In this document: one piece after another, positions 31,430 through 42,779 of the stretch
Layout: each line of letters opens with the position of its first letter
Position numbering within the stretch: the stretch's first letter is position 1
NCBI RefSeq assembly: GCF_964656455.1
Contig: NC_135724.1
Coordinates: forward strand, 14,398,919-14,462,918
DNA: 64,000 nucleotides
Origin: Halichoerus grypus
Lineage: Eukaryota > Chordata > Mammalia > Carnivora > Phocidae
Direction: 5' to 3'
Position numbers and translations under genes: made by a program
The notes under the pieces: generated by a model
The model's database searches: none
What the model saw: the letters and a program-made list of their open reading frames with translations, nothing else
Told to the model about the DNA's origin: nothing

Positions 31430-32815
31430 GCAAGCTAGCAGGAATAACAGAGGCAGAAGCAGATGTAAAACTCCTTCAGACACAGAAAGTAAGTTTGCTG
31501 AACATTCAAAGAAATAAAAGAATGGATTAAAAGCGTGCACAAAGAGTAAGAAATGAAAAATAAAAAGGAGCCAGTAGAACCTTAGAAATGAAAGTCCTCC
31601 TAATGAAAAACACTCTATGTCTTACAGGAGAGTACTCACAACAGAAGTGGGAACCATGAACTGGGAGACAGATTCAAGGAATGATCTAGAAGACAGCACA
31701 GGAAACAAAGAGATTGAAAATAACTGAAGAAGTTAAGATGGCACGGAAGCTCGAGGAGGACGTTCTAATTACATCTCGTTTGAGTTCCAGAAAGGGAAGT
31801 GGAAAAAAAAAGGACAGAGGAAATGCATGAAAAGATTATGCCTGAGAATTTTCCATGGCGGCCCACTTTCAAGAGAGAAAAAGAGAGAGCCATGCAAGAA
31901 GGAAGCCAATCTTTTGGTAACCTCGTTGCTGAAGTGATAACCTACCAGGGTCGTAGTATTCTCGCCATTAGAAGCAAATCATTAAGTTCAGTCCATTACA
32001 CAATTACACAAGTGTGTGAATGCCAGGAAGTAAGGACTGTTAAAGGCCATCTTAGAGACTGCCTATGTGAGAAATCAATGAAATGCACATCAAAACAGAA
32101 TAAGATCCTGCTACACATATACTAGAATGGCTAAATTTTTTAAAAATGCAACATCAATGTTAACAAAAATAGGGGGCAATTGGAATTGCTGGTGGGATCT
32201 AAAATAGTACACACATTTTGGAAAACAGTTTGGCGGTTCTTAAATAGTTAAATATACACCTATCATATGTCATTCTGCTCTTAAGTATTTACCCCAAAGA
32301 AATGAAAACAGGTGTTTGCACAAAGACTTGTACATGAATGTCCTTAGCATATTTATAACAGTCAAAACACTCGGTACAACCCAATGTCCATCGCAAAGGA
32401 AGTGATAACAAATTGTGGCATATTTATACAATTGAACACCACCCAATAATAAAATGGAACTGTTGATATATGTAATAATGTGAATCAATCTCAAAATAAT
32501 TATGCTGGATGAAAGAAGTCAGATCCAAATAACTATTTACTGAATTATTTCACCTATATAAGATTCTAGAAAGAAGGAAACTAATCTATAGTTACAGTAA
32601 ACAAAGTGATTGCCCGGAGACAAGGGGGGCAGGAAGGATGGAGTGCCAAGGGCATGAAGAAGCGTTGGGGTGATGGAAATGTTCTGTATCTTGATTGTGT
32701 TGCTGGTTTCACAAGCTTTTACATCTGTTGGACTCATCAAATTGTACATTCTAAATACATGCAATTTACTGTACTGAAATCATACCCTGACAAAGTAGTA
32801 AACAGAAAAAAAGAA
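31430..32815 (+). mobile_element. Decayed, internally deleted L1 (or HAL1-like), sense
   Basis: It starts with adenine-rich ORF1-type sequence, then ORF1 remnant words (GAGTTCCAGAAAGGGAAGTGG...). At about 32,070 it jumps to the ORF2 3-prime end (AAATGCACATCAAAACAGAATAAGATC). The standard L1 3-prime UTR follows: TTTGGAAAACAGTTTGGCGG, TACCCCAAAGAAATGAAAACAGG, CACAAAGACTTGTACATGAATG and TTACATCTGTTGGACTCATCAAATTGTACATTC. Most of ORF2 is missing between about 31,930 and 32,070, so it cannot be mobile. Confidence 0.85.
31799..31900 (+). pseudogene. L1 ORF1 protein remnant
   Basis: Translated in the frame starting at 31,799, the string KKRTEEMHEKIMPENFPW resembles the conserved region of L1 ORF1p containing EEI...IMAENFP. 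Upstream and downstream matching is lost, so only a fragment remains. The open frame continues to 32,125, but the later part has no ORF1 similarity that I can see. Confidence 0.6.
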
Positions 32816-33154
32816 CAAGGCAAAACAAAACATTTTAAGACCCAAAATAAACCCCCAGCCCCTCAAAAAAGCTGAGTTTGCCACAACAATCCTTGACTAA
32901 AGAAAGTCGAAAGAGATTTACTTTGGCTAGAAGGAAAGTAACCTCATATGAAAGGTCTGAGGTGCAGTAAGGAATAATAAGCAAATGGCAGATATTTGGG
33001 TAGATTAAACAATCATTAATCATATAAAGAAAAAAATCTTGATGTTTAATTTGGGGTGTTGAATTATAGAATCAAAATACCACTTAGTAGTAACACACAC
33101 TTTGGGAGGGAGGTGATGATATATGGTTGTTTTAAGTTCCTTATATTATTTATT
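32816..33154. other. AT-rich sequence after the L1
   Basis: Adenine-rich sequence follows the L1 3-prime end, then unique AT-rich DNA. No gene is recognised. Confidence 0.45.
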
Positions 33155-33353
33155 TATTTAATTTATTTTAAGACTTTATTTATTTATTTACCAGAGAGAG
33201 AGAGAGAGAGCACAAGCAGGGGGGAAGGGCAGAGGGAGAAGCAGGCTCCCCGCTGAGCAAGGAGCCCGATGCAGGACTCGATCCCAGGACCCTGGGATCA
33301 TGACCTGAGCCGAAGGCAGACGCTTAACCAACTGAGCCACCCAGGCGTCCCCT
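33155..33353 (-). mobile_element. Can-SINE, antisense
   Basis: The tail is AAGACTTTATTTATTTATTTACC, followed by a (GA)n run and CAGGACCCTGGGATCATGACCTGAGCCGAAGGC. The head ends GAGCCACCCAGGCGTCCCC. The target duplication TTATATTATYTATT is at 33,141-33,154 and 33,354-33,367 with one difference. Confidence 0.95.
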
Positions 33354-33569
33354 TTATATTATCTATTATGAATGTAAAGATAATGGATAATCTGGTCTGT
33401 AGATAAATTTAGATTTCTTTAGTAACCACAAAAAGAATACAAAGTATAGGACTTCCAAACTAATAGAGAAAAAAATGTAATGATTGAAACATAATCACAG
33501 GGAAGGCTAAGAAAGTAAAGAAAAAGAAACATTAAAAAATGTGGGCAAGACAGAAGGCAACAGATAAGG

Positions 33570-33830
33570 TGGTATATAGTTTACTCTGGCTGCTAACACA
33601 TAAAGCCACAAACTTAGTGGCTTCAAACAACACGCACAGTTCTGGAGTCAGAAGTCCAACATGGGCTGAAATCAGGACATTGGCAAGGCTGCGTTCTTTC
33701 TGGAGGCTCTAGGGGAGAATCTGTTTTGGAGCCTCTTGCAGGTACTAGAGGCTGCTCATGCCCCTTGGGTCACAGCCTCATTCCCCACTTCAGAATATTT
33801 ATGGTATACGGCAGCTGAGTGAGGGCAATT
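33570..33830 (-). mobile_element. MLT1-type MaLR LTR fragment, antisense
   Basis: TTTACTCTGGCTGCTAACACATAAAGCC, CAGAAGTCCAACATGGGCTGAAATC and GGCTGCGTTCTTTCTGGAGGCTCTAGGGGAGAATCTGTTTTGG are antisense MLT1 landmarks. The far end is lost. The 33,830-34,190 stretch after it is not recognised. Confidence 0.75.
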
Positions 33831-34393
33831 GCCACAGCAGGGGGACACTGTTACACCTGTTATTCTTCGGTCTTATAATTGCAAGGGTGAGAAAAGCACT
33901 GGGTAAGCAGGAGACAGAGGGCTTAGGGACCCACAGTCCGCATGGGGAAGAGTCTGAGATCAACAGGGGTTAGCACGGGTGCCCTTGTGAGAAGGTGGAT
34001 TGGGGCCGCAGACAAGGGTCCCCTGGGTCCTCTGGGACGTTGAGGTTGAGCACAGCAATATCCACTGAGAAAGCAGGAGCTCTTTCTCAGGTGCTTCCGT
34101 TGCCAGGCGCCCCTAGCACCCGGGGGCGTCACTAACCCATCCAAATGTCTCTCATCATGCCGATGGAGGACAGAAAAGAGAAAAGGCACAAGGAGAATAT
34201 GAGAAATATGAAAGGGGCATACCTATAGGTGTTTCAAAGATTTGAAATGTAAGAAAATATGGTGAACATTTTATTCTACTATATTCGAAAACTTGAACCA
34301 AATAGACAGGTGTCTGGGCAAATATAATTTACACAGAAATAGAAATAGCAAATAGGCCTGAAAGATGCTTGTGTGAACACATGTATTTTCTTC

Positions 34394-34589
34394 TTCTTTT
34401 TTTTTAAGATTTTATTTCTTTATTTGACAGAGAGAGTGAGAGAGCACAAGCAGGGGGAGTAGTAGAAGGAGAGGGAGAAGGAGACTCCCCACCAAGCAGG
34501 GAGCCCGATGTGGGACTCGATCCCAGGACCCTGGGATCATGACCTGAGCCAAAGGCAGACGCCTAACCATCTGAGCCACCCAGGTGCCC
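34394..34589 (-). mobile_element. Can-SINE, antisense, with perfect 18-bp target duplication
   Basis: Tail TTAAGATTTTATTTCTTTATTTGACAGAGAG; head ending TGAGCCACCCAGGTGCCC. The duplication AACACATGTATTTTCTTC at 34,376-34,393 and 34,590-34,607 is perfect over 18 bases, consistent with a fairly recent insertion. Confidence 0.97.
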
Positions 34590-34614
34590 AACACATGTAT
34601 TTTCTTCCTACGTC

Positions 34615-34931
34615 ACGAGCCAGCCTTCTCTCGTGCAGGGCACTAGACAGTGGAATCACTGACAAGAAGCGCCACAATGCGAAAAACGTGACACTAAACA
34701 GACTGCGAAAAGGACACATGTTTCCCCCATAAGAGCTGAAGCTAGAAGACAGAGCCTTGCTCGCCCTCAGCCGAACCTGCAGGGAGAGTGACTCAAATTT
34801 TTCGCCACTCTGCACCTGCAAATGGCCACAAATGGCCGCAAAAGCGCTCCATTGATTCCGGTGTTACAGAGAAGTCTTAGCAAGCAGGTGTGTTTGCAGA
34901 TGCGGAATCCATGAATAATGAGGTTTGGCTG
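34615..34931 (-). mobile_element. TcMar-Tigger-type DNA transposon end, antisense
   Basis: ATGCGAAAAACGTGACACTAAACAGACTGCGAAAAGGACACATG, then GACTCAAATTTTTCGCCACTCTGC and AAATGGCCGCAAAAGCGCTCC, runs to GCGGAATCCATGAATAATGAGGTTTGGCTG followed by TA. This is the reversed terminal region of a Tigger-family element, and the adjacent TA fits mariner-type target choice. Only the non-coding end is present; no transposase is left. The subfamily is not named. Confidence 0.7.
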
Positions 34932-35010
34932 TAATTCCTTTAAAAGCAGAGGGAAGACAAAGGTGGAAGTCCTGGTCAGACCAGTGAGATTTTGAAAAGA
35001 AAAGGCACAA

Positions 35011-35085
35011 TTTTCTTTTTATGCAGATGATATGATTATGTACATAGAAAACCCCAAAAGGATCTCTAATAATTATTATAGTTAA
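35011..35085 (+). pseudogene. L1 ORF2 reverse transcriptase remnant with FYADD motif
   Basis: The codons at 35,011-35,040 read FSFYADDMIM and continue YIENPKRIS. This is the catalytic motif C region of the LINE reverse transcriptase (family form FADDMI), with the aspartate pair intact. The surrounding frame is broken by stops and indels, so no enzyme is made. Confidence 0.85.
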
Positions 35086-35733
35086 CGAGACTTTAGAAAG
35101 ATTGCCTAATGCAAAATTAATATATAAACATTTATCTGTTTGTATATTTCAGCCATAAACATTTAGAAAATGTAATTTAATAAAAGATACCAATTATGAT
35201 AGCATTGAAAATAGATAAAGCACCCAGGAAGAAAACAGTTGAAAAAAGGAGCATGTGTCTTAATGTACATAATTATTAAATTTTATTGAAACATGTTTAT
35301 GAAGATGCCAGTAAGTGAAGAATTTACTGTGTAAATGGATGGGGGAAAAACGATTTAGCAAAGAAGTCGAGTCTTCCCAAATTTATCTATAGACAATGCA
35401 ATTCCACACAAAACACCCACAGGTTTGGGTTGTTTTATTTTGTTTGAACTTGATGAGCTGATGTGAAAATTTATATCAAAAAGCAAAGGATCAAAAATAG
35501 CGAAGACACTCCTGAAGAACAAGCTGGGTGCCTTGCTTTACCAGAAGCATAGCAAGAATTCTTATTTGGAAATACTTTGGAAAGACAGATTGACCAATGA
35601 GACTGAATCAAGTGCCCAGAGACAGACCCAGATACATATACAGAAACTTTAGACACTGCTGTTAGTGGGTAAAGAATTATTTAAAATGGTGCTGGTCCAT
35701 GGGTAAAGGATTGATTACTTAAAATTATTATTT

Positions 35734-35941
35734 CATTTTATTTTTTTAGGGAGAGAGAGAGATAGTACATGAGCAGAGGAATAGGGGAGAGGGGCAGAGG
35801 GGGAAAGAGAGAGAGAATCTCAAGCAGGCTCCATGCTCAGATCAGAGTCTAACCCAGGACTCGATCTCACAACTCTGCGATCATGACCTGAGTTGAAATC
35901 AAGAGTTGGTTGTTTAACCAACTGAGCCACCCAGGAGCCCC
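35734..35941 (-). mobile_element. Can-SINE, antisense, inside L1
   Basis: Degenerate tail (CATTTTATTTTTTTAGGGAGAG), GACTCGATCTCACAACTCTGCGATCATGACC, and head ending CAACTGAGCCACCCAGGAGCCCC. Target duplication TAAAATKATTATTT at 35,720-35,733 and 35,942-35,955, one difference. An older copy than its neighbour. Confidence 0.94.
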
Positions 35942-35984
35942 TAAAATGATTATTTTAAATTGATAATTTAAAAATCAGTTGGTG

Positions 35985-36189
35985 GAGCACCTGGGTGGCT
36001 TGGTCAGCTAAGTGTCTCCCTTTGGCTCAGGTCTTGATCCTGGGGTCCAGGGATCGAGCCCCATGTCAGGCTCCCTGCTCCGTGAGGAGTCGGCTTCTCC
36101 CTCTTCCTCTGCCCCCCTCCGCGCTCCTTCTCCCTCTCTCTCTCTCTCTTGCTCACTCTCTCTCAAATAAATAAATAAAATCTTAAAAA
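35985..36189 (+). mobile_element. Can-SINE, sense, inside L1
   Basis: Head GAGCACCTGGGTGGCTTGGT, CT-rich body with (CT)n, and tail CAAATAAATAAATAAAATCTTA. The perfect target duplication AAAATCAGTTGGTG is at 35,971-35,984 and 36,190-36,203. It lies 43 bases from the antisense SINE, forming an inverted pair. Confidence 0.96.
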
Positions 36190-37151
36190 AAAATCAGTTG
36201 GTGATTCACCCAAAAAATAATGACATTATCTCATAGTACGTAACAACCCATTCCAGGTGGATTAAACATTTATATGTGAAAGGCAGACCCATAAAACTTT
36301 TAGGAGACAAAGTAGGAGAATATTTTTATGACCTTGTTATAAGGAAGAATTTCTTCAACAAGATCAAATTTTGATGAGTATATAGAATAACTCGAACACT
36401 TACATGCTGCTTGTGGGCATGTAAGTTCTTAGAGATGCACTAGAATGTAACAGGCATTATTTAGTCAATTTAAAAAATGTGCATATCCAATAACATAGCC
36501 ATTCCACTCCTAGGGATTTCCCCTAGAGAAATCTTTGCATGTGGATAACAGGAACTCCCGTAACACTGTTCATAGCAGCCCCATAATAGGAAAAAAACTG
36601 GAAACAGACAGCATTTCCATTGACAGTAGAATGGTTAAATAAATTGTGGTATATTTGTATAATCGAATGCCATAAAGGAGTAGGAGGGAATGAATCACAG
36701 CTGTACAAGACAATATGGGTGATACCTAATATTGAATGAAAAAAGCAAGTCTTAGAAGCATACCCACAGTATGGTTACATTTATATAAAACTTTAAAAGG
36801 CTAGTTTGGGTATATTGTATGGAGATACAGACATGACGTTAAAACTACAAACCAAAAAAGCAGAATGAGTCCGGAGTTCAAAATAATTGGGGGGTGGGGA
36901 CAATGAGATGGAGGTGGAGCCCAAGTACTTCTGGGTAATGGTATCGAGCCTTCTCTTAAACTGGTTCATGGGTCATTGTGTTGTTATTATTTATACCTTC
37001 CATATACACATATTTTTTGGCAAATATAGGGCATTTACTTAAACGATTAAAAATGAAACGAAACACAACACCAAACAAAAATAAAATCTTTCCAGTAATT
37101 GCCAAGGCAGGCAGTATACTGATGGCCTTGATGGATAAGGAGATTGACCTA

Positions 37152-37346
37152 GGGCACCTGGGTGGCTCAGTCGTTTGAGTGGCTGCCTTCAGCTCAGGTC
37201 ATGATCCCAGAGTCCCAGGATCGAGTCCCGCGTTGGGCTCCCTGCTCAGTGGGGAGTCTGCTTCTCCTTCTGACCACCCCCCCCCCCCATGCTCTCTCTC
37301 TCTCTCTCTCAAATAAATGAATAGAATCTTTTTTTAAAAAAAAAAA
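37152..37346 (+). mobile_element. Can-SINE, sense, with perfect 15-bp target duplication
   Basis: Head GGGCACCTGGGTGGCTCAGT, a C12-13 run near 37,278, (CT)n, and tail AAATAAATGAATAGAATC plus A run. Duplication AAGGAGATTGACCTA at 37,137-37,151 and 37,347-37,361 is perfect, so the copy is likely young. Confidence 0.97.
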
Positions 37347-37384
37347 AAGGAGATTGACCTACTATTTATGGATTAAGCTGTTGT

Positions 37385-37545
37385 GGGCATTTGACATGCA
37401 TCATTTTATTAAATTCTTTCAGCGATCCTTTTGGGATGTGTCTTATCCTACTTTATAGAAAAGGAACACCGAATCTTAGGTTAAGTAGCTGGATCAAGAT
37501 AAGTAGTAAATAATGGAACGGGAATTGGTGTTCCGAAATCTTGTT
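37385..37545 (-). mobile_element. MIR, antisense
   Basis: GACATGCATCATTTTATTAAATTCTTTCAGCGATCC, then CTACTTTATAGAAAAGGAACACCGAATCTTAGGTTAAGTAGC, matches antisense MIR. Confidence 0.8.
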
Positions 37546-39000
37546 AAAGACTAAATCAGGTGGAGAAAATGGGCACAGGCCCTTCCTTTAGGCACCGGAG
37601 AACCGGGGGCCTCTTTTTAACCAGGGAGAGGCCAGCATAGACACTGTCACTGCACTCACTCCAAAGGGCAGGTTCCCGAGGGAGAGAGAAAACAAGGCTA
37701 AGGAAAATGGAAGCCATTTTCCATCCAAATGGATTTGTGCAGCCCCCAAAGGGGAGAACCTGTGGCCAAAACGAATAGAATAGAGCATGATCTGCGAATG
37801 AGGAAGTGGAACTACAAAACAGGGTCACGTGAGCCTTCCAAGGTGAGTAATGCTGTTAACATGGTGTGAGGTGGTGGCCGTTCCAGCAAAGGCAACTGCC
37901 GCTGGGCTGGACAGACTACAGATCCTGCCTGTGGTGGGAGGCTGCTCTCCACAGATAAGGCCGCCCGTCCCTGCGGGCACCCCCCTTCCCTTCAGATGAG
38001 GCCAATTAACATCACTCATTTAGAAGAAAGCCTCTTCTCAGAATTCAACCTTTCCCTGGTGAGCTGGGACAGAAACAATTCAGCAGAGGTGATTTGGGGC
38101 CTAAGAATTCGGCAAGAGGCAGAGATTTCTGATGGGCCATGTTTACTAGAAACACTACAGATGCTTTTTCCTTTGGGCAGGCCCTTATTCTGTGTGGAAT
38201 GCTCTTGGAAAGTCCGCATTTTCCACTTTCCCTTCCCCCTGTAGCCCATCTTCTGGTAACCGCCTCATCTAAGCTCTCTGGGTGCTGAGAAGCGGAGGGG
38301 TGACATTTCACAAAACCATGGCCTGAACACGCTTCTGTTTGGGAAAGAGACTTGTGAAGTATCCAGTGTCAACTGAGTCCTCCCAAAAGCCCGTCGCCTA
38401 CATCATCCAGGCGGTAAAACCTCGTGTTCTATGGATCACCGAATTCCTGGGATCTCATTTCTACTATCTCTTGGAATTTCCTTCAAAATACAACAGCCTC
38501 TTCAGCCCCCAGATGCAAGGTGGCGGCTCAGTGGCTTTCACAGTTTCCCTGTAAGTCTCACTCTAATTTCTGCTTATTTCCCAGAACCGCTGAAGCCCCG
38601 GTTCCCTCACCATCATCTCCCACCCCCAGAAAACACTGCCTCACTTTACTTCACATTATATAATTGAACTTTCCGGCTGAGAAGGTGCACTTCAGATGTT
38701 AGCCATGGTTTTCACAGTTAATAAATGAATAAATTAAAGAGCTCCCTGACAGCTGTGGTTTATGGGGATCAGAATGACATTGGTTCAGTCATCTGACTCC
38801 ATTTCCCACCCTCCCTCTTATCGTTGAGGTGAACTTGAAGGGTGGATCCAGTTTCCTTCTTTTCCTGGTAGAAGCTGGAAATTAAATTCTATTGTTAATC
38901 AACTGAAAATAATTCCATCATAGTAGCAATTTCCATACCTAAGAGAACTTAGTTAGAATCCGGCAGAACCATGGGAGCTTCTCATGCCCAGACTCTCATT
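37546..39000. other. Unique sequence
   Basis: No gene or interspersed repeat is recognised. Overlapping 60-90-codon frames on both strands have no domain, and there is no clear pair of splice sites with a conserved reading frame. Confidence 0.45.
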
Positions 39001-39560
39001 TTTTTTTATTGTGGTATAATATCCATAAGATAAAATTTACCATTTCAACCATTTTTAAGTGTACAATTCTGTGGCATTAAATACATTTACGATATTTTGC
39101 AAACCATCACTACTGTCTATTTCCAGGTCTTTTTCATCTTCCCAAACAGAAACTCTGTGCCCCTTAAGCTAACTCCTCAGTCCCCCTCCCTTCAGCCGGT
39201 GGTAACCACATTCTGCTTTCTGTCTCTATGAACCTGACTATCTGAGGTTCCTCATATATGTGGAATCATGTAATCTTTGCCTTCTGTGTCTGCTTTATTT
39301 CACTTAGCATAACATTTTCAAGGTTCAACCATGTTGTAGCAGAGTTTTACTATGTATCAGAATTTTATGTTTTTATGGATGAATAATATTCCATTCTATG
39401 TCTATACCATATTTTGTTTATCCATTCACCTGCTGATGGACGCTTGAGTTGTTTCCACTTTTTGGTTCTTGTGACCATTGGTATACAAGTATCTGTTTGA
39501 GCCCTAAACTTCAATTATTTTGGGTGTATGCTTAGGAGTGACCTCGCTGGATCATATGGT
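39001..39560 (-). mobile_element. L1M 3-prime portion, antisense
   Basis: TTTTTTTATTGTGGTATAATATCCATAAGATAAAATTTACC, CCATTTTTAAGTGTACAATTCTGTGG, CATGTTGTAGCAGAGTTTTACTATG and GGACGCTTGAGTTGTTTCCACTTTTTGG are the antisense L1 order, the same section as at 25,818-26,385. Confidence 0.92.
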
Positions 39561-39689
39561 GACTCTATGTTTTAAGGAACTAGCACCTCATTTTTAAAGT
39601 TAAGGAAACTAAGGATCAGAAAGGACCAACTGTTTTTTTAAGATCATACTTACTAAGAATATTTGATTACTATGATTCTTTTAAACATG

Positions 39690-39810
39690 TGCTTCTTTCT
39701 ACCTTAAAGTGTATCTTAGGAACTTCTAGAGGGCAGGGAGCTTAATTCATGTTTGCTTGAACATGACTAGCAGTGCCTGGAGCGTGATCAACATTCAAGC
39801 AATGTGATAG
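39690..39810 (+). mobile_element. L2 3-prime end fragment
   Basis: AACTTCTAGAGGGCAGGGAGCTTAATTCATG, then CTAGCAGTGCCTGGAGCGTGATCAACATTCAAGC, matches the L2 terminus. Confidence 0.65.
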
Positions 39811-41469
39811 ATGTTTGTACATCAACGTGTTAAAATGCTACTCTATCAATGACCCAGAACAAAATAATAGATGGCAAGTACACTCACATTCCAAAGTGGG
39901 GTGCTAGACCACCTGTGAAGGACTTGCACATGAGGTATTCTGTAAGCCTATCTTGTGACCTTAAGTATAGGAAAGGACTGAAGTTGAAGACATCAGGAGA
40001 ATATCTTTAAACAAGGGTGTTGAAGTGTCTAAACAAGAGTGTTGAAGTGTGATGACACTTTCCCTTCTCCCTGGTGGCATTACTGGGAGAAGGCTGGGCT
40101 TCCACTGATGGTAAGTCAGAGGCACGTTGTAGACTAAACATAGGCCACTCCGAGGGAGCTCACCCAAGATGGCGTCCTGCCAGGAAAAGATGGGGGTGCA
40201 CTTTTGGATGCAGAAGCTAATAGAAATGTCGTAAGAAGACAGCCGGAAGAGAGCCCTCATCTTTTCAGTCAAGAGAGCTGCAGGTAGATGTTTCTAGTAG
40301 GTGCTGCATGAGAGAAAGTCAGCAAGGGAATTACCTATATTCGTAGAACACTTGAGCAGATATTGACAGTAGCAACCAAGGAAGATCTTTCCAGAGCTTC
40401 TCTTTCCAGTAGCTTGACCCCCAGTCTCACCTGCAAGTTTTATCTGGAAGGATTCAGACAGAGAGGAAGAGGAAAGGCCGAGAAACCAGAAAGAAGTCAA
40501 CCCTGCCGTCCCCTCCCCCTGCAGGCTCCCAGCCAGAAGCAAAGCTAATCCAGGGGCAGGAACTTTCAATGAAGTTCCCAGTTTTATCTGTTACACTGAA
40601 GAGGAAATTTACTGAATGGAGGCTATCCCTGGTTCTAAAAGTGACTAGAGAACTTTTTCTTATCAAAGGGTGCCTGACAAAGATATGGGAGCCAGCCAAG
40701 AGTTCATCTAGGAGGGTGTGGGGCAGAAATAGCTCAGACAGTGAGGGGAAAGAATAGAGTTGTTTTCTGCTTATACCCTATTGAGTTTTTCTTTCTCAAG
40801 GCTAAATTTAAAGTGTGTTAAAATAGATTTTTGTTTCAAGAACATTATCCATCTTAAGCTTACTCAGGCTAACAAAAAAATGTTAAATTTATTTGCTTCC
40901 GATTATAACTTAATTGACTGAATGTGGTGACAGTGCATATTTTATCAAAGTAAGAATACTTTGCGCTATCTGGCATCCACTACCAATTTTAGTAATAGCA
41001 CTTCAGTTCCTTGTGGAGAATTATTTCTCCCCCATTCCATATAGTTTGGTGAGACTATTATTCAAGATGTCCTGTCTTCCCCTAGCCAAAGGATGGGCTA
41101 GGGGGCCAAGGCCCTGGAATTTAAATTTTGAGCAGAATGAGAAAAAGACAAAGAACACTTGGTACCCATATTTAACAGACAGAACACTTTGATAAGATTG
41201 TAAGTAGCAATGTAAATTCTCTGACCTCCCCCTCTAGATCCATGCTTCTAGACTTGGGTTTCCATAATCTTAGCCAGCAGATATCTTGCCAATAGATTGC
41301 TGTAATCATAGTTTCTATCGCTTATAACCAAAGGAACCTAATTTGTGCTGACTGGAGGTTGGTATACATTTATTTATGTCATTAGTACAAAAAATAAGTT
41401 TTTACTTAACACATGTGGTTGGGTAGGGAGATGCTTGCTAAATGGAAGAAGAGTAGGGGTGAGTGCTAC
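39811..41469. other. Unique sequence
   Basis: No gene is recognised. A 22-base unit (TAAACAAGRGTGTTGAAGTG plus two bases) is tandemly doubled at 40,008-40,051. Minus-strand frames of 81-103 codons here have no domain. Confidence 0.45.
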
Positions 41470-41780
41470 AAACAGTAAGTGGCATTGTGGCAGGCACTGG
41501 AGAAACAATGATTAGTAAGACAGATATATCCCTGGCCACATGAGATTTACAGTGTGATGGGACCTGAACAGTAATAAATAGCACTTGTTTCATTGAGTAT
41601 TAATTGATGATGTTGGGGAAACAAATGGGTCCTATGGGAACATGTAGGAAGCAGGGAGGGCTTCCTGGAGCAAAGGGAACCTGTAGGATAAGAAGTAGGA
41701 CTCACTCAGCAAACTGGAGAAGGGCTGATGATAGAGCTTAGGATGGGAATGACATTGTTTTCCAGGTAGAGAGAAAGAAG
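41470..41780 (-). mobile_element. L2-type LINE fragment, antisense
   Basis: GTGGCAGGCACTGGAGAAACAATGATTAGTAAGACAG, GAGATTTACAGTGTGATGGGACC and GGAGGGCTTCCTGGAGCAAAGG follow the antisense L2 end and upstream order. Confidence 0.6.
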
Positions 41781-42499
41781 TTCAAAGTTTGGTGGATCAA
41801 AAATGCCTGGTGCCTCCAGAGATCTGAAGGAAGATCTCTGTTCTGTGGTTATGGAAACTCATGAGCCAAGAGCCTGTTGATGTTGACTGAGAGGATGGTA
41901 GATGGGTGTCGCCCTCACCTTTAGTGCAGGGGATTTTAGAAGTCTAGGTAAGCTAGTGAGAATAAGGAAATATTCCCTTGCGAGTTGGGTTGAAGGGAAC
42001 ACTTCAAATTCCTGTAGTCAGTGCCTTTTTAATCTATACTTAAAAATGGTTCTGCCCAGCCGAGTACGAACAGAAGTAGAAACAGCAGTTACCTCTGGAA
42101 TAGTAGATCCAGCCATTTTGTTTTAATTCAGCATGTTTGGATAAGAACAAAAATAATAATCTAGGTGTGAGAAGACAATGCACGTGCACAGATAGAAAAT
42201 GGCAGATCTGCTACCCCATGACACAATCTGATGATTCTCCTCATGTCCTGCCCAACAATGGGGTGGGGGGAGACAAACCAAAGGAACAAATGACATCATG
42301 GTTTGCATATTTCTTGCCTCCCTAGATCCCTTCAGAAACCCAAGAGTTGAAAACCTCAAGATGGGAACTACTGAACAGAGTGAGTAGTTATTGAGATTCC
42401 CAATGATTTATTTTGGGAATGCTGTGTAGAGCTAATAAAATGGAACATCTGAATGTTTTGAGACAAACTGACCAGTTTCCACAACACCTAAGGAGCACT
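41781..42499. other. Unique sequence
   Basis: I see no gene or clear repeat in this stretch. Confidence 0.45.
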
Positions 42500-42600
42500 G
42501 CTACATTGACACTCTGGAGGATGTAAAGATGAGTAAGACATATTCCTCACCCTCCAGTAGCTTATCTTCTAGAAGGGCAGTTGAGACCTTTGGTAGATCT
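42500..42600 (-). mobile_element. L2 fragment, antisense
   Basis: GGATGTAAAGATGAGTAAGACATATTCCTCACCCTCCAGTAGCTTATCTTCTAG is the reversed L2 3-prime section. Confidence 0.65.
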
Positions 42601-42779
42601 TTTTAACTCTCTTGGACAAATCACTTACTGTATAGTGGTATACATTGTCCCCAAGTAAGAATTGTTAGTCTATATTATAATGAATGGAATAAGCTAATCA
42701 TCGATGATATGACCTAAGCCTCATATACCATTATGAGAGGAATTCAAGAAGGAAGAAGAAATGTTTATGGCCAAGGGCT

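Larger units (their letters stand above)
33400..37100 (+). mobile_element. Decayed L1M, sense, broken into several pieces
   Basis: L1 parts in order are: an adenine-rich section near 33,400-33,560 (weak); 34,190-34,375 (ATTCTACTATATTCGAAAACTTGAACC...AAATATAATTTAC, ORF2); 34,934-35,733 (ORF2 reverse transcriptase with the FYADD motif); and 36,204-37,100 (ORF2 end and 3-prime UTR, with CCATTCCACTCCTAGGGATTT, AATAAATTGTGGTATATTTGTATAATCG and a GGGGGGTGGGGACAATG section). It is interrupted by an MLT1-like piece, a Tigger-like piece and three SINEs. It carries frameshifts and deletions throughout and is inactive. Confidence 0.85.

Noticed and set aside
35011..35085. Possible active reverse transcriptase because the FYADD catalytic motif is intact
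   Set aside because: The surrounding ORF2 is interrupted by stops, indels and five later insertions. It is a dead L1.
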